The notes under the pieces: generated by a model
What the model was told of the DNA's origin: nothing
The model's database searches: none
Seen by the model: only the letters and a program-made list of their open reading frames with translations
In this document: piece after piece, positions 28,250 through 37,841 of the stretch
Layout: every line of letters starts with the position of its first letter
How positions within the stretch are numbered: position 1 is the first letter of the stretch
Program-made: the position numbers and the translations under genes
Assembly (NCBI RefSeq): GCF_025989125.1
Contig: NZ_JAPDNR010000001.1
Span: 6,560,087 to 6,624,086, forward strand
Source of the DNA: Chitinophaga nivalis
GTDB taxonomy: Bacteria > Bacteroidota > Bacteroidia > Chitinophagales > Chitinophagaceae
Length of the DNA stretch: 64,000 bases
Reading direction: 5' to 3'

Positions 28250-29203
28250 TCAACCTTTTCCCGGATAGGCAAATAACAGAATATAAACAGCTGATACCAG
28301 CACGATCATCAGGAGCGTAACCGTATGATTGATACAGCTGACGGTTTTAAATTCTTCATGGGTAATACTGCGGGGATTTTCACCGATATATGGCTTCTCC
28401 ACCAACTTACCATGGTAGGTATTAGGGCCGCCAAAACGGCAATCCAGGATACCTGCCAATGCAGCTTCCGGATAACCGGCATTCGGACTGGCGTGCGCCG
28501 GGCCATACTTTTTCACAAAAGCCCATGCACGTGCGCTGCGCGCTACCAGTATCATCAGCAGTGCCGTAATACGGGCAGGCACATAATTGGCTACATCATC
28601 CAGGCGGGCGGCGAAGCGCCCAAAATATAAATACTGTTCGTTGCGGTAACCAATCATGGAATCCAGGGTATTGATCATCTTATACAGCATCATTCCCGGA
28701 ACGCCCAGCACAGCATAAAAGAACAGTGGTGCAATGACGCCATCACTCAGGTTTTCGGACATCGACTCCATCACGGCTACCCGGATCTGATCCGGCGACA
28801 GCTGCGAGGTATCCCGGCCTACAATCCATGCCAGCCGGCGACGACCCGCCTCTACACCCTCTGTCTCCAGGATATTAAATACCTCCTGCCCTTCCCGGAG
28901 CAGGCTTTTGTTGGCCAATGCAAAAAAGACAATAACAGCACTCACGAGGTAATAGCTCCAGGGCCATTGCCACAGCCACTGTAGCAATACGTAAAACAAC
29001 GTATATACACCGACACATAAAAAAATGGTCAGCAACGCTCCTTTGAGGAAACGCCCTTTCCCCCGGTTAATCCAGCGGGTGCCCGTATGAATAAGATAAC
29101 CATAACCTCTTATGGGATGCGGCCAGTTACGGGGATCTCCCAATATCAGGTCGGCCGTATAACCTAACAGTAACGGCACAACGAATTTTAATGCAGCGTC
29201 CAT
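28250..29203 (-). CDS. cbiB: Adenosylcobinamide-phosphate synthase CbiB
   Basis: Integral membrane protein of 317 aa that attaches aminopropanol phosphate (or ethanolamine phosphate) to adenosylcobyric acid. Family features: LGDPRNWPHPIRGYG near residues 21-35, ESMSENLSDGVIAPL near 148-162, and PNAGYPEAALAG near 236-247. Several hydrophobic segments agree with the usual topology. Its start overlaps the end of the upstream cobD gene by 16 nt, so the two are translationally coupled, and cobD makes the amino-alcohol phosphate it uses. Confidence 0.95.
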   Translation of the reverse strand: MDAALKFVVPLLLGYTADLILGDPRNWPHPIRGYGYLIHTGTRWINRGKGRFLKGALLTIFLCVGVYTLFYVLLQWLWQWPWSYYLVSAVIVFFALANKSLLREGQEVFNILETEGVEAGRRRLAWIVGRDTSQLSPDQIRVAVMESMSENLSDGVIAPLFFYAVLGVPGMMLYKMINTLDSMIGYRNEQYLYFGRFAARLDDVANYVPARITALLMILVARSARAWAFVKKYGPAHASPNAGYPEAALAGILDCRFGGPNTYHGKLVEKPYIGENPRSITHEEFKTVSCINHTVTLLMIVLVSAVYILLFAYPGKG

Positions 29204-30210
29204 TTATACAATGCAGAAGTGAGTAAATCATTATCAGCCGGATGCCGGCAGGCAACCCTGCAATGCCCTTGTTCCAACCCATAGAAGTTGGAAGCATCGC
29301 GGATCAGGATGCCTTCCTGTTCCAGTAACCAGGCTTTCAGCCGGGCTGCCGTACCCGTCAGGGTTTCAAACAACAGAAAATGTGTATGGGTAGGATACAC
29401 TTTGAACTCCGGTAGCTGACGGATATTTTCCCATAGCCGGTAGGTATCTGCCAGCAGTTCATCGAGCGGAATGATAAAATCGGCGGGATGTTCCAGGATA
29501 TAATATCCGGCTTCCAGCGCCAGGCTATTTACGGCCCACGGCATCCTGCCCGCTCTTACCCGGTCCAGCAAAGATTTCCGCCCGGCAACGTATCCCAGTC
29601 TCAGTCCGGGAATACAGACATTTTTAGTCAGCGACCGCAATACCAGCACATTGGGATAATGATGCAGATGCGATAACAGCGACGTTGCCTGTCTGGTGAA
29701 ATGTATGTATGCTTCATCGATAACAAACACAGTGTGTTTGTTACCCTGGATCAGTTGTTTCAGGGCGCTCTCCTCCAGGGCATGCCCCGTAGGATTGTTG
29801 GGATTACAGAGAAAAACCAGGTCTGAACTGAACCGGGTATCCGCTGTCAGCTTATCCCACAGCAGGTATTGCAGCTGATGCCGGTGCAGCTTTCCTGCAT
29901 CTGCATACTCTGCAAAAGCCGGTGCTACAATCGTGGTAGTGGCGCCGGCAAAAGCCTGTGCAACCAGGTAAATGGCTTCTGTAGCGCCATTCGTTACCAT
30001 CACCATTTCAGCTCCGAGTCCGGCCTGCGTTTCCAGCATCCCTTGCAGCCTTGCAGCGCCGGCATCGGGGTAATGCGCGATACCTGGCAGTTTCGTTGCC
30101 AGGTGTTGCTGTAACCCCGGCTGTAATCCACCGCGCCATACATTAGAGCTGAAATCAGCTACTACCGGCCGGTCATACAGATAACCATCATCTCCATGTC
30201 CCTGAATCAT
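29188..30210 (-). CDS. cobD: L-threonine-O-3-phosphate decarboxylase-like PLP enzyme
   Basis: Fold type I PLP enzyme of 340 aa. It starts with the typical GHGDD of cobalamin CobD proteins, has the CNPNNPTG loop near 134-141, and the PLP lysine K196 in RSLTKN. Such enzymes decarboxylate threonine phosphate to aminopropanol phosphate, the substrate of CbiB encoded directly downstream with a 16-nt overlap. HisC-type aminotransferases are close relatives, but the operon context favours the cobalamin role. Confidence 0.9.
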   Translation of the reverse strand: MIQGHGDDGYLYDRPVVADFSSNVWRGGLQPGLQQHLATKLPGIAHYPDAGAARLQGMLETQAGLGAEMVMVTNGATEAIYLVAQAFAGATTTIVAPAFAEYADAGKLHRHQLQYLLWDKLTADTRFSSDLVFLCNPNNPTGHALEESALKQLIQGNKHTVFVIDEAYIHFTRQATSLLSHLHHYPNVLVLRSLTKNVCIPGLRLGYVAGRKSLLDRVRAGRMPWAVNSLALEAGYYILEHPADFIIPLDELLADTYRLWENIRQLPEFKVYPTHTHFLLFETLTGTAARLKAWLLEQEGILIRDASNFYGLEQGHCRVACRHPADNDLLTSALYKWTLH

Positions 30211-30254
30211 AATAAAACATTTAGGATCAACTTTTAGTCCCCATCATCCGTCCC

Positions 30255-31736
30255 TTATACGCTGAGTGCCCTATAAACAGCTGCCACATCCAAATGTTCG
30301 CGGATATGTGTTGCCAGTTTGTTATATTGTTCTTCCCGGAAACGCCGGTAATCGAATTCCTCTTCTGTTGTGGTTTTACCACATGCGGCGAGCAGGTCGC
30401 TGACCACTGCTTCATTATCGAGGATACCATGCAGATAGGTTCCCCAACAAGTAGCACCGGCAGCATAGCCATCCGGCGTACCATCCTCCAGCCGGTTCAG
30501 CGGCCGGGGATGTTCACAGGTGGTTTCTCCCATATGAATTTCATATCCTTCACAGATCCGTTCGGCATCGCGGTAGTAAAACTTCCGCTGCCGGGTTGTT
30601 TTTTCCTTCGTCAGCACTGTCGTTACCGGTAAAATGCCCAGGCCCGGCAGACTCCCGGGTAATCCTTCCACCCCATACGGATCCGCTATTTCCTGTCCCA
30701 TCATCTGGTAACCACCACAGATACCAATCACTATTTTATTTCGTTTATACGCCTCCGTTATAGCACGGGCCGTACCGTTATTTCTGATGGCCACCAGATC
30801 GGCGATAGTATTTTTACTCCCCGGAATAATAATGATATCCGCCTCCGCTACTTCCACCGGATTATCCGTATAAAAAAGATTGAACCGGGCATCTTTCTCC
30901 AGCACATTAAAATCGGTAAAGTTAGACATATGCCGTAACAACACCACAGCCACATTCACTTTTCCGCCTATCTGCTTCCGGTGTTTCAACGACAGGGCCA
31001 GCGAATCTTCTTCCTCAATGTAAATATCATGGTAGTAAGGTAATACCCCCGTCACTGGCACTCCCGTAAGGGATTCCAGCAGCTGACGTCCTTCTTCAAA
31101 CAGGCGGATATCTCCCCGGAATTTATTGATGATAATACCTTTTATCAGCGCTTTTTCTTCCGGCGGCAACAAGGCCAGCGTGCCATATACACTGGCGAAA
31201 ACGCCTCCCCGATCAATATCCGCTACCAGGTATACAGCGGCACCTGCATGCAGGGCAATCCGCATATTCGTTATATCCCGGCTCCGGAGATTCATTTCTG
31301 CAATGCTACCGGCACCTTCCATCACCACCGGATTATAATTGGCCGACAACCGGTTGAAAGCCTGTTTTACTTCGTCAAATAAGGCCCGCTTATCATCCTC
31401 CATAAAATATTCCCAGGCCGACTGGTTTCCTACCGGCTTCCCGTGTAGCACTACCTGGGCATTTTTATCATCTGTAGGTTTCAGCAACACCGGGTTCATA
31501 TCGGTATGACAGGGTACGCCGGCAGCTTCTGCCTGTACCGCCTGTGCACGACCTATTTCCAGCCCCTCCGGTGTAGCATAACTGTTGAGCGACATGTTCT
31601 GCGCCTTAAACGGCGCCGGCGTATAGCCATCCTGTTTGAAAATACGGCAAAAGCCGGCAGTGATCACACTCTTACCGACATCTGACGCCGTTCCTGCAAA
31701 CATAACCGGCCGGAGTAATTGCATATTTTTTTCCAT
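30255..31736 (-). CDS. cobQ: Cobyric acid synthase
   Basis: Amidotransferase of 493 aa that amidates side chains of adenosylcobyrinic acid a,c-diamide to give cobyric acid. The N-terminal ATP-dependent half starts with MFAGTASDVGKS, and the C-terminal class I glutaminase-like half has the nucleophile C340 in GICGGYQMMG. It is the first gene of the cobQ-cobD-cbiB operon and lies back to back with cobB, the preceding pathway step. A second ATG four codons in is an alternative start. No cobalamin riboswitch is present in the 66-bp gap. Confidence 0.95.
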   Translation of the reverse strand: MEKNMQLLRPVMFAGTASDVGKSVITAGFCRIFKQDGYTPAPFKAQNMSLNSYATPEGLEIGRAQAVQAEAAGVPCHTDMNPVLLKPTDDKNAQVVLHGKPVGNQSAWEYFMEDDKRALFDEVKQAFNRLSANYNPVVMEGAGSIAEMNLRSRDITNMRIALHAGAAVYLVADIDRGGVFASVYGTLALLPPEEKALIKGIIINKFRGDIRLFEEGRQLLESLTGVPVTGVLPYYHDIYIEEEDSLALSLKHRKQIGGKVNVAVVLLRHMSNFTDFNVLEKDARFNLFYTDNPVEVAEADIIIIPGSKNTIADLVAIRNNGTARAITEAYKRNKIVIGICGGYQMMGQEIADPYGVEGLPGSLPGLGILPVTTVLTKEKTTRQRKFYYRDAERICEGYEIHMGETTCEHPRPLNRLEDGTPDGYAAGATCWGTYLHGILDNEAVVSDLLAACGKTTTEEEFDYRRFREEQYNKLATHIREHLDVAAVYRALSV

Positions 31737-31788
31737 CTTTAAGCGGGGACGAAGATATTTAACTTTCCTAAAAGAACATACCGCCGCT

Positions 31789-31796
31789 TATCTTTG
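31789..31796 (+). promoter_or_regulatory. Candidate -7 box directly before cobB
   Basis: TATCTTTG matches TAnnTTTG exactly but lies only 6 nt before the ATG at 31803, which would give a nearly leaderless transcript. No -33 element is seen at the right spacing. It may be coincidence. Confidence 0.3.
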
Positions 31797-31802
31797 CCTT
31801 CC

Positions 31803-33098
31803 ATGAAACCACAGTTCCTCATCGCCGCTCCCAATAGTAATGCGGGCAAAACGACGATTACGCTTACCCTGCTAAGATCCTTACAGCGACGGGGTTTGCC
31901 CGTACAGCCCTTCAAATGCGGACCGGATTATCTGGATCCCAAACATCATACCCTGGCGGCACATCGCAACAGTATCAATCTCGACGCCTTTATGATGTCC
32001 GATAGCCACCTGCTGGCATGTTATGCCCATTACACCAGTACGGCAGCAGTCAGCATTATCGAAGGGGTGATGGGTCTGTTTGACGGCGCGCATAAAATGG
32101 AAGCCAGCAGCGCTGCGTTGGCTGTCAGGCTCAACATCCCTGTTATACTGGTCGTCGACGCAAGTGCCATGGCCTATTCTGCCGCCGCCTTACTGTACGG
32201 TTATAAAAACTTTTATCCTGCCCTCCGGATCGCCGGCGTCATTTTCAATTTCGTGGCCTCTCCCGCTCATTATCATATACTGGCCGAAGCAGCCACTGAT
32301 ATTGGCCTCACCCCACTAGGCTATGTACCGGAGCTACCAGCCATCCGTATTCCTTCGCGGCACCTGGGTCTCTATATCCCGGATGACCCGCTCTTCGAAA
32401 CACTGCTCGATACCGCTGCGGATCACCTGGAAAAACATATCGACATTGATCAGCTGCTGGCCATCACCACCTGCACTGCGCCCGATTTACCTCCGGCAGT
32501 ACCGGTTACCACGGGTTCTTTACGTATTGCCGTTGCCCGCGATGCCGCATTTAATTTTATCTATCCGGAAAATATACGCACGCTGTCCCGGCTCGGTACT
32601 ATCACCTATTTCAGTCCTTTGCAAGACAGCCAGCTGCCCGCAGCAGACCTGCTGTATTTTCCCGGTGGCTACCCCGAGCTACATCTTCCGGCATTAGCCG
32701 CTAATACTTCCCTGTTAGCACAGCTACAATCCTACCCGGGTAAAATATTTGCCGAATGTGGTGGCATGATGTACCTCGGACAAACCATTACCGCCAGTGA
32801 TGGCAGCGCCTATCCCATGGCCGGGCTGTTGCCGGTACACACCGACATGCGGCAGCAACAGCTTTCTATCGGTTATCGTCAGGTGATCATGGATGATGTA
32901 GTCCTGAAAGGACATGAATTTCACTATTCACAATATCAGCTTCCCCCTTCCCTAACGGAAACGGGCATACGCGTATTAAATGCGCAGGGAGCCGTGCAGG
33001 ATACACCCGTGTTCCGGACTGACCGGATTATTGCCAGCTACCTTCATTTTTATTTTGGCGATCACGAGGCAGGACTTCGCAAATTGCTGGGCATATAA
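31803..33098 (+). CDS. cobB: Cobyrinate a,c-diamide synthase
   Basis: Protein of 431 aa (CbiA/CobB family) that amidates the a and c side chains of cobyrinic acid. The P-loop NSNAGKTT lies near residues 11-18, GVMGLFDG near 90-97, and the glutaminase Cys is C319 in FAECGGMM. It is divergent from cobQ, the next step in the pathway. ATG at 31803 is preferred to an in-frame TTG three codons upstream. A terminator follows immediately after the stop. Confidence 0.94.
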   Translation: MKPQFLIAAPNSNAGKTTITLTLLRSLQRRGLPVQPFKCGPDYLDPKHHTLAAHRNSINLDAFMMSDSHLLACYAHYTSTAAVSIIEGVMGLFDGAHKMEASSAALAVRLNIPVILVVDASAMAYSAAALLYGYKNFYPALRIAGVIFNFVASPAHYHILAEAATDIGLTPLGYVPELPAIRIPSRHLGLYIPDDPLFETLLDTAADHLEKHIDIDQLLAITTCTAPDLPPAVPVTTGSLRIAVARDAAFNFIYPENIRTLSRLGTITYFSPLQDSQLPAADLLYFPGGYPELHLPALAANTSLLAQLQSYPGKIFAECGGMMYLGQTITASDGSAYPMAGLLPVHTDMRQQQLSIGYRQVIMDDVVLKGHEFHYSQYQLPPSLTETGIRVLNAQGAVQDTPVFRTDRIIASYLHFYFGDHEAGLRKLLGI

Positions 33099-33166
33099 AA
33101 AGGCCACCGGAAACGGTAGCCTTTATCATTTCATCGAAATAAATCCCGATGTAACACGCAAAAAAA
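33099..33166. repeat. Terminator-containing repeat, copy A
   Basis: Begins with a hairpin (33099-33124: AAA, GGC and ACCG pairing with CGGT, GCC and TTT) that terminates cobB and, on the other strand, the lipoprotein gene ending at 33189. The hairpin and the following stretch through TTCATCGAAA to TAACACGC are closely similar to 41055-41121, roughly four in five bases by eye. Confidence 0.75.
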
Positions 33167-33188
33167 CCGGTTTTCAATATTGAAGTGG

Positions 33189-34661
33189 TTAGTAATTAAA
33201 GATTGTCCAGCCGGTAGTCCAGTTGTTAACAGGATTACCGTCAAATGCGCCCCTGTAGGTAGTAGCGATCAGGCCTGATGGCAACCCAACGAGCAAGCCA
33301 CCTGTCAGCGCAGGCGACGCTATAGGCGGGACACCCGTTCTTGGCAGGAAAAAGCCGACTACACCCCGGTTGAAAGGATTTACCAACCTGATATCCGCAT
33401 TCGGATTTACTGCATTGGAATAACCTACGTTGTTATCCGGTGCATCCGGATATGGTTTGGTGCCTGTATAAGGATAAAGCGGATTAATGCTGTGAAAAGG
33501 TATATTATAGGCATGTACCAGATTATTTTTAATGATAGAGATACCATCCCGGTATTTTTCCTGTGCGCCTGTTGCTGTACCGCTACCTGGTAGCGTATTA
33601 TCCAGCAGGAAGCCATTTTCAAAGCCCAGGAAAACAGAATTATACACGCTGAATTCACTGCTTCTTCTCCATTGTGCAGCCACTCCATACTTACCGGCAA
33701 AAGAAGGCGGGAAATTGGTTTTCGTAGCCAACGTACGGTTAGGTAACCCTATAATGGTCAGATTGGCAATGAATGGGTGTGTAATGGGGGCCACCGGCGC
33801 TCCCTGCACATGGTCATCTGACTCAATACCATGAGAAGTGCTGATATTCGCCTGGGTACTATCTTCCACCACCAGTGCAAACTGAATACGACCATGGTAC
33901 CCTTCATCAAAATCCAATCCGTCATCAGCTGGATTTACCACTACCAGATGGTTTGCATTGACAGTGCCACCAAAGAACTCAATCCCGTCGTCCAGCGGTT
34001 TATATACTTCTACATAATCGATGGTGGTACCGCTACCCACACCGCCCAATGAAAGTCCATTCAGCTCATTATCCGCGCTTAGTATAAACCCGGCATATTC
34101 TATCCGCACATATTTCAATATACCGGAGTTATCAAAATCGTTAGTGCCACCATATAAGATGCTCGCAGGAGGCACCCCACCAATACCTTCTATCTTTTTC
34201 TCCGATCTGTTGGTGAATGCTTTGCCGAGAATCACCAGACCTCCGATATCTCCCACCTTAGGCGTTGGGCTGTCGGAAGTAAATATAATCGGTTTGACCT
34301 GTGTGCCGATCGCTTCTATTTTAGCACCGCGGGTAATCACGAGGGTACCGCCCGGCTCTGAAGCTGTAGCACTTGGAATCCCTTTCAATACGGTACCAGG
34401 ATCTATCCGGATAACATCCAGCGTATCTACATACACTACTCCTTGCAACTGGTAAGTACCAGCTGTCAGGCGAATGGTATCCCGGACTGTTCTGCCCGTA
34501 CCCAACACACCGCTTAATACACCCATTTTAGCAGGGGGTATACTGGTAGCACTCACAGGTGTATCCTGCTGTGTTGCTTTTTCTTTTTGACAGGAAGTAG
34601 TAAATACTCCTGTCAGACATGCCATACAAATCATGGCTACATACTGGTTAAATGGTTTCAT
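33189..34661 (-). CDS. Beta-helix-type lipoprotein, array paralog 1
   Basis: Exported lipoprotein of 490 aa, signal with lipobox Cys at residue 24 (TTSCQKEK); Lys/Glu after Cys fit Bacteroidota surface-export signals. The body contains the family blocks GGTLVITRGAKIEA, NELNGLSLGGVGSGTTID and DDGIEFFGGTV, a widespread Bacteroidota family of predicted right-handed beta-helix proteins often labelled multidrug transporter without evidence. The C terminus ends in a W-x-x-G-W-x-I-F-x-Y pattern shared by the array. It is nearly identical to paralog 2 over the first 60 residues. Ligand unknown. Confidence 0.85.
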   Translation of the reverse strand: MKPFNQYVAMICMACLTGVFTTSCQKEKATQQDTPVSATSIPPAKMGVLSGVLGTGRTVRDTIRLTAGTYQLQGVVYVDTLDVIRIDPGTVLKGIPSATASEPGGTLVITRGAKIEAIGTQVKPIIFTSDSPTPKVGDIGGLVILGKAFTNRSEKKIEGIGGVPPASILYGGTNDFDNSGILKYVRIEYAGFILSADNELNGLSLGGVGSGTTIDYVEVYKPLDDGIEFFGGTVNANHLVVVNPADDGLDFDEGYHGRIQFALVVEDSTQANISTSHGIESDDHVQGAPVAPITHPFIANLTIIGLPNRTLATKTNFPPSFAGKYGVAAQWRRSSEFSVYNSVFLGFENGFLLDNTLPGSGTATGAQEKYRDGISIIKNNLVHAYNIPFHSINPLYPYTGTKPYPDAPDNNVGYSNAVNPNADIRLVNPFNRGVVGFFLPRTGVPPIASPALTGGLLVGLPSGLIATTYRGAFDGNPVNNWTTGWTIFNY

Positions 34662-34698
34662 GCTATAAAGATTAAATAGTAAAGAATGACAGCGTTAC
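34662..34698 (-). repeat. 37-nt duplicated intergenic spacer, copy 1
   Basis: Starts GCTATAAAGATTAAATAG and is identical to 36178-36214 except for about three bases near its end. The identical length and sequence show that genes 1 and 2 arose by recent tandem duplication including the spacer. Confidence 0.85.
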
Positions 34699-36177
34699 TT
34701 AATAATTGAAAATGGTCCAGCCGTTTGTCCAGTTGTTAACAGGATCCCCGCTAAACGCGCCCCTAAAGGGGGTCTGGATAAACCCTGCCGGTAATCCCGG
34801 GATGTAGCCTCCTGACAGCGCAGGTGACGGCGGTGTCGGCGGAAAACCTATACCTCTTCCGGGCAGGAAAAAGTTGGCTATATTCCGGTTGAAAGGATTC
34901 ACCAATCTGATACCCGCATTCGGATCCAATGCATTCGGATAGACTTTATTACTATCCGGTATATGCGGATACGGCTTGATGGAGGTATAAGGATAAAGCG
35001 GATTAACGCTGTGAAAAGGTGCATTATAGGCATGTACCAGGCTGTTTTTAATAATGGATATGCCGTCACGGTAATATTCCTGGACCTTTGCTGTACTTGC
35101 TCCTGCGGGAATCGTATTATCCAGCAGCCAGCCATTCTCAAATCCCAGCACCACCGCATTATACACTTCAAACTGACTGTTTCTTCTCCATTGTGCAGCC
35201 ACACCATACCTACCGGTTAAAGACGGTGGATAATTGTTACGGGTAGCCGCCGCCCTGTTGGGCAAACCAATAATCGTCAGATTGGCAATTTGCGGGTGGG
35301 TAACAGGTACCAGATCATTGTAAAAATTATTATCGGATTCAATACCATGGGATATGCTCCTATTCGCACTGGTGCTATCTTCTACAATCAAAGCAAACTG
35401 AATACGGCCGCGATACCCTTCATCAAAATCCAATCCGTCATCGGACGGGTTTACGACTACCAGGTGATTGGCATTGACAGTACCTCCAAAGAACTCAATC
35501 CCGTCGTCCAGGGGTTTATATACTTCTACATAATCGATGGTGGTACCACTCCCCACACCACCCAACGAAAGTCCGTTCAGCTCATTATCCGTACTTAATA
35601 TAAACCCGGCATATTCTATCCGTACATATTTCAATATGCCGGAGTTATCCTGCCCATTAGTTCCCCCATACCAGGTACTTGCCGGCGTTGGGGTAGCAAT
35701 TCCTTCTATCAACTTATCCCCTCTATTCGTGAATGCTCTTCCCAGAATCACCAGGCCACCAATATCTCCGATGGCAGGTGTTGGACTATTGGAGGTAAAG
35801 ATGATAGGATTCGTGGCTGTTCCCTGAGCGAATATTTTAGCACCCCGGGTAATCACCAGTGTGCCACCAGGTTCCTGCGGTTTAGTACTGGGAATCCCTT
35901 TCAAAACAGTACCAGGATCTATCTGGATGATATCCAGTGTATCCACATACACAATGCCCTGCAGCTGGTAAGTACCGGCTGTCAGGCGAATGGTATCCCG
36001 GACTGTTTTACCCGTACCCAACACGCCACTTAATACACCCATTTTAGCAGGGGTTATGCTGGTAGCACTCACAGGTCTATCTTGCTGTACCGCTTTTTCT
36101 TTTTGACAGGAAGTCGTAAATACTCCTGTCATACATGCCATACAGATCATGGCTATATACTGGTTAAATGGTTTCAT
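34699..36177 (-). CDS. Beta-helix-type lipoprotein, array paralog 2
   Basis: Lipoprotein of 492 aa with Cys at residue 24 (TTSCQKEK). It has the same block order as paralog 1 and is its closest relative, with differences concentrated in the middle (about residues 150-170 and 280-300) and in the loops before the C-terminal NNWTNGWTIFNY. A 37-nt spacer to paralog 1 and no terminator imply one transcript. Presumed surface exposed; function not known. Confidence 0.85.
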   Translation of the reverse strand: MKPFNQYIAMICMACMTGVFTTSCQKEKAVQQDRPVSATSITPAKMGVLSGVLGTGKTVRDTIRLTAGTYQLQGIVYVDTLDIIQIDPGTVLKGIPSTKPQEPGGTLVITRGAKIFAQGTATNPIIFTSNSPTPAIGDIGGLVILGRAFTNRGDKLIEGIATPTPASTWYGGTNGQDNSGILKYVRIEYAGFILSTDNELNGLSLGGVGSGTTIDYVEVYKPLDDGIEFFGGTVNANHLVVVNPSDDGLDFDEGYRGRIQFALIVEDSTSANRSISHGIESDNNFYNDLVPVTHPQIANLTIIGLPNRAAATRNNYPPSLTGRYGVAAQWRRNSQFEVYNAVVLGFENGWLLDNTIPAGASTAKVQEYYRDGISIIKNSLVHAYNAPFHSVNPLYPYTSIKPYPHIPDSNKVYPNALDPNAGIRLVNPFNRNIANFFLPGRGIGFPPTPPSPALSGGYIPGLPAGFIQTPFRGAFSGDPVNNWTNGWTIFNY

Positions 36178-36214
36178 GCTATAAAGATTAAATAGTAAAG
36201 AATGACAAGGTTAT
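36178..36214 (-). repeat. 37-nt duplicated intergenic spacer, copy 2
   Basis: Same sequence as 34662-34698 apart from a few terminal bases, lying between paralog 3 (upstream on the minus strand is paralog 3's end) and the start of paralog 2. Confidence 0.85.
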
Positions 36215-37684
36215 TTAGTAATTGAAAATGGTCCAATCGGCGGCCCAGTTGTGGGCCGAGTAACCATCGAAAGCACCCCGGTACTTAGTACCGGTTAAGC
36301 CTGCGGGCAGACCGGTAGTGAGACCGCCGGTAAGTGCAGGAGAAAAGTCGATCGGAGGGCCTATTCTGGGCAGATAAAAACCAGCTACATACCGGTTGAA
36401 AGGATCCACCAATCTGATATCCGCATTCGGATTCAATGCATTGGCATAACCGGTGTTATTATCTGATGCTGCAGGGTAAGGTTTAACCGCATCATAGGGA
36501 TATGCCGGGTTACTATAAAAAGGAATACTATAGGCATGTACCAGGTTATTCTTAAAAATGGAGGCACCATCCCGGTAGCTTTCCTGTGTATTTACCGCTA
36601 TGCCAGTGGCATAAATCAAATTATTCAGGAACCAACCATTCTCATAACCAAGGAAAATTGAATTATATACTTCAAACTGACTGCTTCTTCTCCAGCGCGT
36701 GGCCTCACCATATCTCCCAACACTACTAGGCTGAAAATTATTTTTAGTAGCCAGAACACGATTGGGCATCCCTATCAACGTCAGGTTAGCGATAAGGGGT
36801 TTGGTAATTGGTATACTTAATGCTCCGGTAAAATTATTCTGTGATTCTATTCCATTGGAAGCACTATTATCTGCACGGGTAGAATCGGCTACAATTAAGG
36901 CATATTGAATGCGGCCATGATACCCGTTACCAAACTCCAATCCATCATCCAGTGCATTTACAATCACCAAATGTGTTGCATCCACCGTACCACCAAAAAA
37001 TTGAATACCATCTGCAGCAGATTTATACACTTCTACAAAATCGATGGTAGTACCACTTCCAACTCCACCTAACGAAAGCCCGTTCAATTCATTATTCAGG
37101 CTTAGTTCATAACCTGCATATTGAATACGCACGTATTTTAGCGTGCCGGAATTATCGTTATCAATATAGCCACCATAACGGGTATCAATTTCAGCAAAAC
37201 TTCCCAAGCCTTCAATATTCATATCCTCCTGATTATTGGTCGTAGATCTGCCAAGAATAACAACCCCTCCAATATCACCTACTGCTGGTACACTGTTACC
37301 AGAGGTGAATATAATTGGATGCGTCCGCGTTCCGATTGCTTCTATTTTAGCGCCACGGGTAATTACAAGTGTACCACCAGGCTCCCACCAATTAACACTT
37401 CTTATTCCTTTAATAACCGTACCCGCGTCTATTTTAATCACATCCAAACTATCCACAAATACAACTCCGTATAAGAAATAAGTTCCTCCTGTCAGATGAA
37501 TCGTATCACGGATTGTTTTTCCAGTACTTAAAATGCCTGATAAGGTAGCACCGTTGGCAGGTGTAATTGTTGCACTAACAGGATGCTCCTGTTGGACAGG
37601 TAATTCTTTATTACAGGAGATCACAAATATTGTGGCAACCAGCATGACTATGATAGCGGCTATGTTGCGATAAAAGTTGGTCAT
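36215..37684 (-). CDS. Beta-helix-type lipoprotein, array paralog 3
   Basis: Lipoprotein of 489 aa from the ATG at 37684 (a TTG one codon upstream is unlikely), Cys at residue 24 (VISCNKEL). It shares the family blocks, here NELNGLSLGGVGSGTTID and DGIQFFGGTVDATH, where the Asp doublet and Glu of paralogs 1-2 become AADGIQ. DNA is visibly more AT-rich than paralogs 1 and 2. It pairs with paralog 4 in signal peptide and upstream sequence, indicating a second duplication event. Confidence 0.85.
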   Translation of the reverse strand: MTNFYRNIAAIIVMLVATIFVISCNKELPVQQEHPVSATITPANGATLSGILSTGKTIRDTIHLTGGTYFLYGVVFVDSLDVIKIDAGTVIKGIRSVNWWEPGGTLVITRGAKIEAIGTRTHPIIFTSGNSVPAVGDIGGVVILGRSTTNNQEDMNIEGLGSFAEIDTRYGGYIDNDNSGTLKYVRIQYAGYELSLNNELNGLSLGGVGSGTTIDFVEVYKSAADGIQFFGGTVDATHLVIVNALDDGLEFGNGYHGRIQYALIVADSTRADNSASNGIESQNNFTGALSIPITKPLIANLTLIGMPNRVLATKNNFQPSSVGRYGEATRWRRSSQFEVYNSIFLGYENGWFLNNLIYATGIAVNTQESYRDGASIFKNNLVHAYSIPFYSNPAYPYDAVKPYPAASDNNTGYANALNPNADIRLVDPFNRYVAGFYLPRIGPPIDFSPALTGGLTTGLPAGLTGTKYRGAFDGYSAHNWAADWTIFNY

Positions 37685-37841
37685 CAATCAGTAATTTAAT
37701 AATGGGTGATTATTACTTATGATTCATTTACCTTGCTTTACACCAGTTACAAACAAATATGATTAACAATGTAAAGCATTTATCATTCTTTATTCTGGCG
37801 ATTTAATATCCGCATATCAAAAGTCGATATGCCTGCCACCA
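37685..37841 (-). repeat. Duplicated leader of paralog 3 (similar to 39315-39456)
   Basis: The first 60 or so bases upstream of paralog 3 resemble those upstream of paralog 4: TTTAATAATGGGT, TTATGATTCAT and TTTACACC occur in the same order and spacing. Further upstream the two diverge. A promoter could lie here but no consensus box was recognised. Confidence 0.65.

Noticed and set aside
28039..28272. 77-codon minus-strand frame between cbiB and the SDR gene
   Set aside because: It overlaps the end of cbiB, has no recognisable features and is rich in unlikely composition; treated as non-coding.
31737..31802. Cobalamin riboswitch before the cob genes
   Set aside because: The gap is only 66 bp and lacks the B12-box type conserved core.
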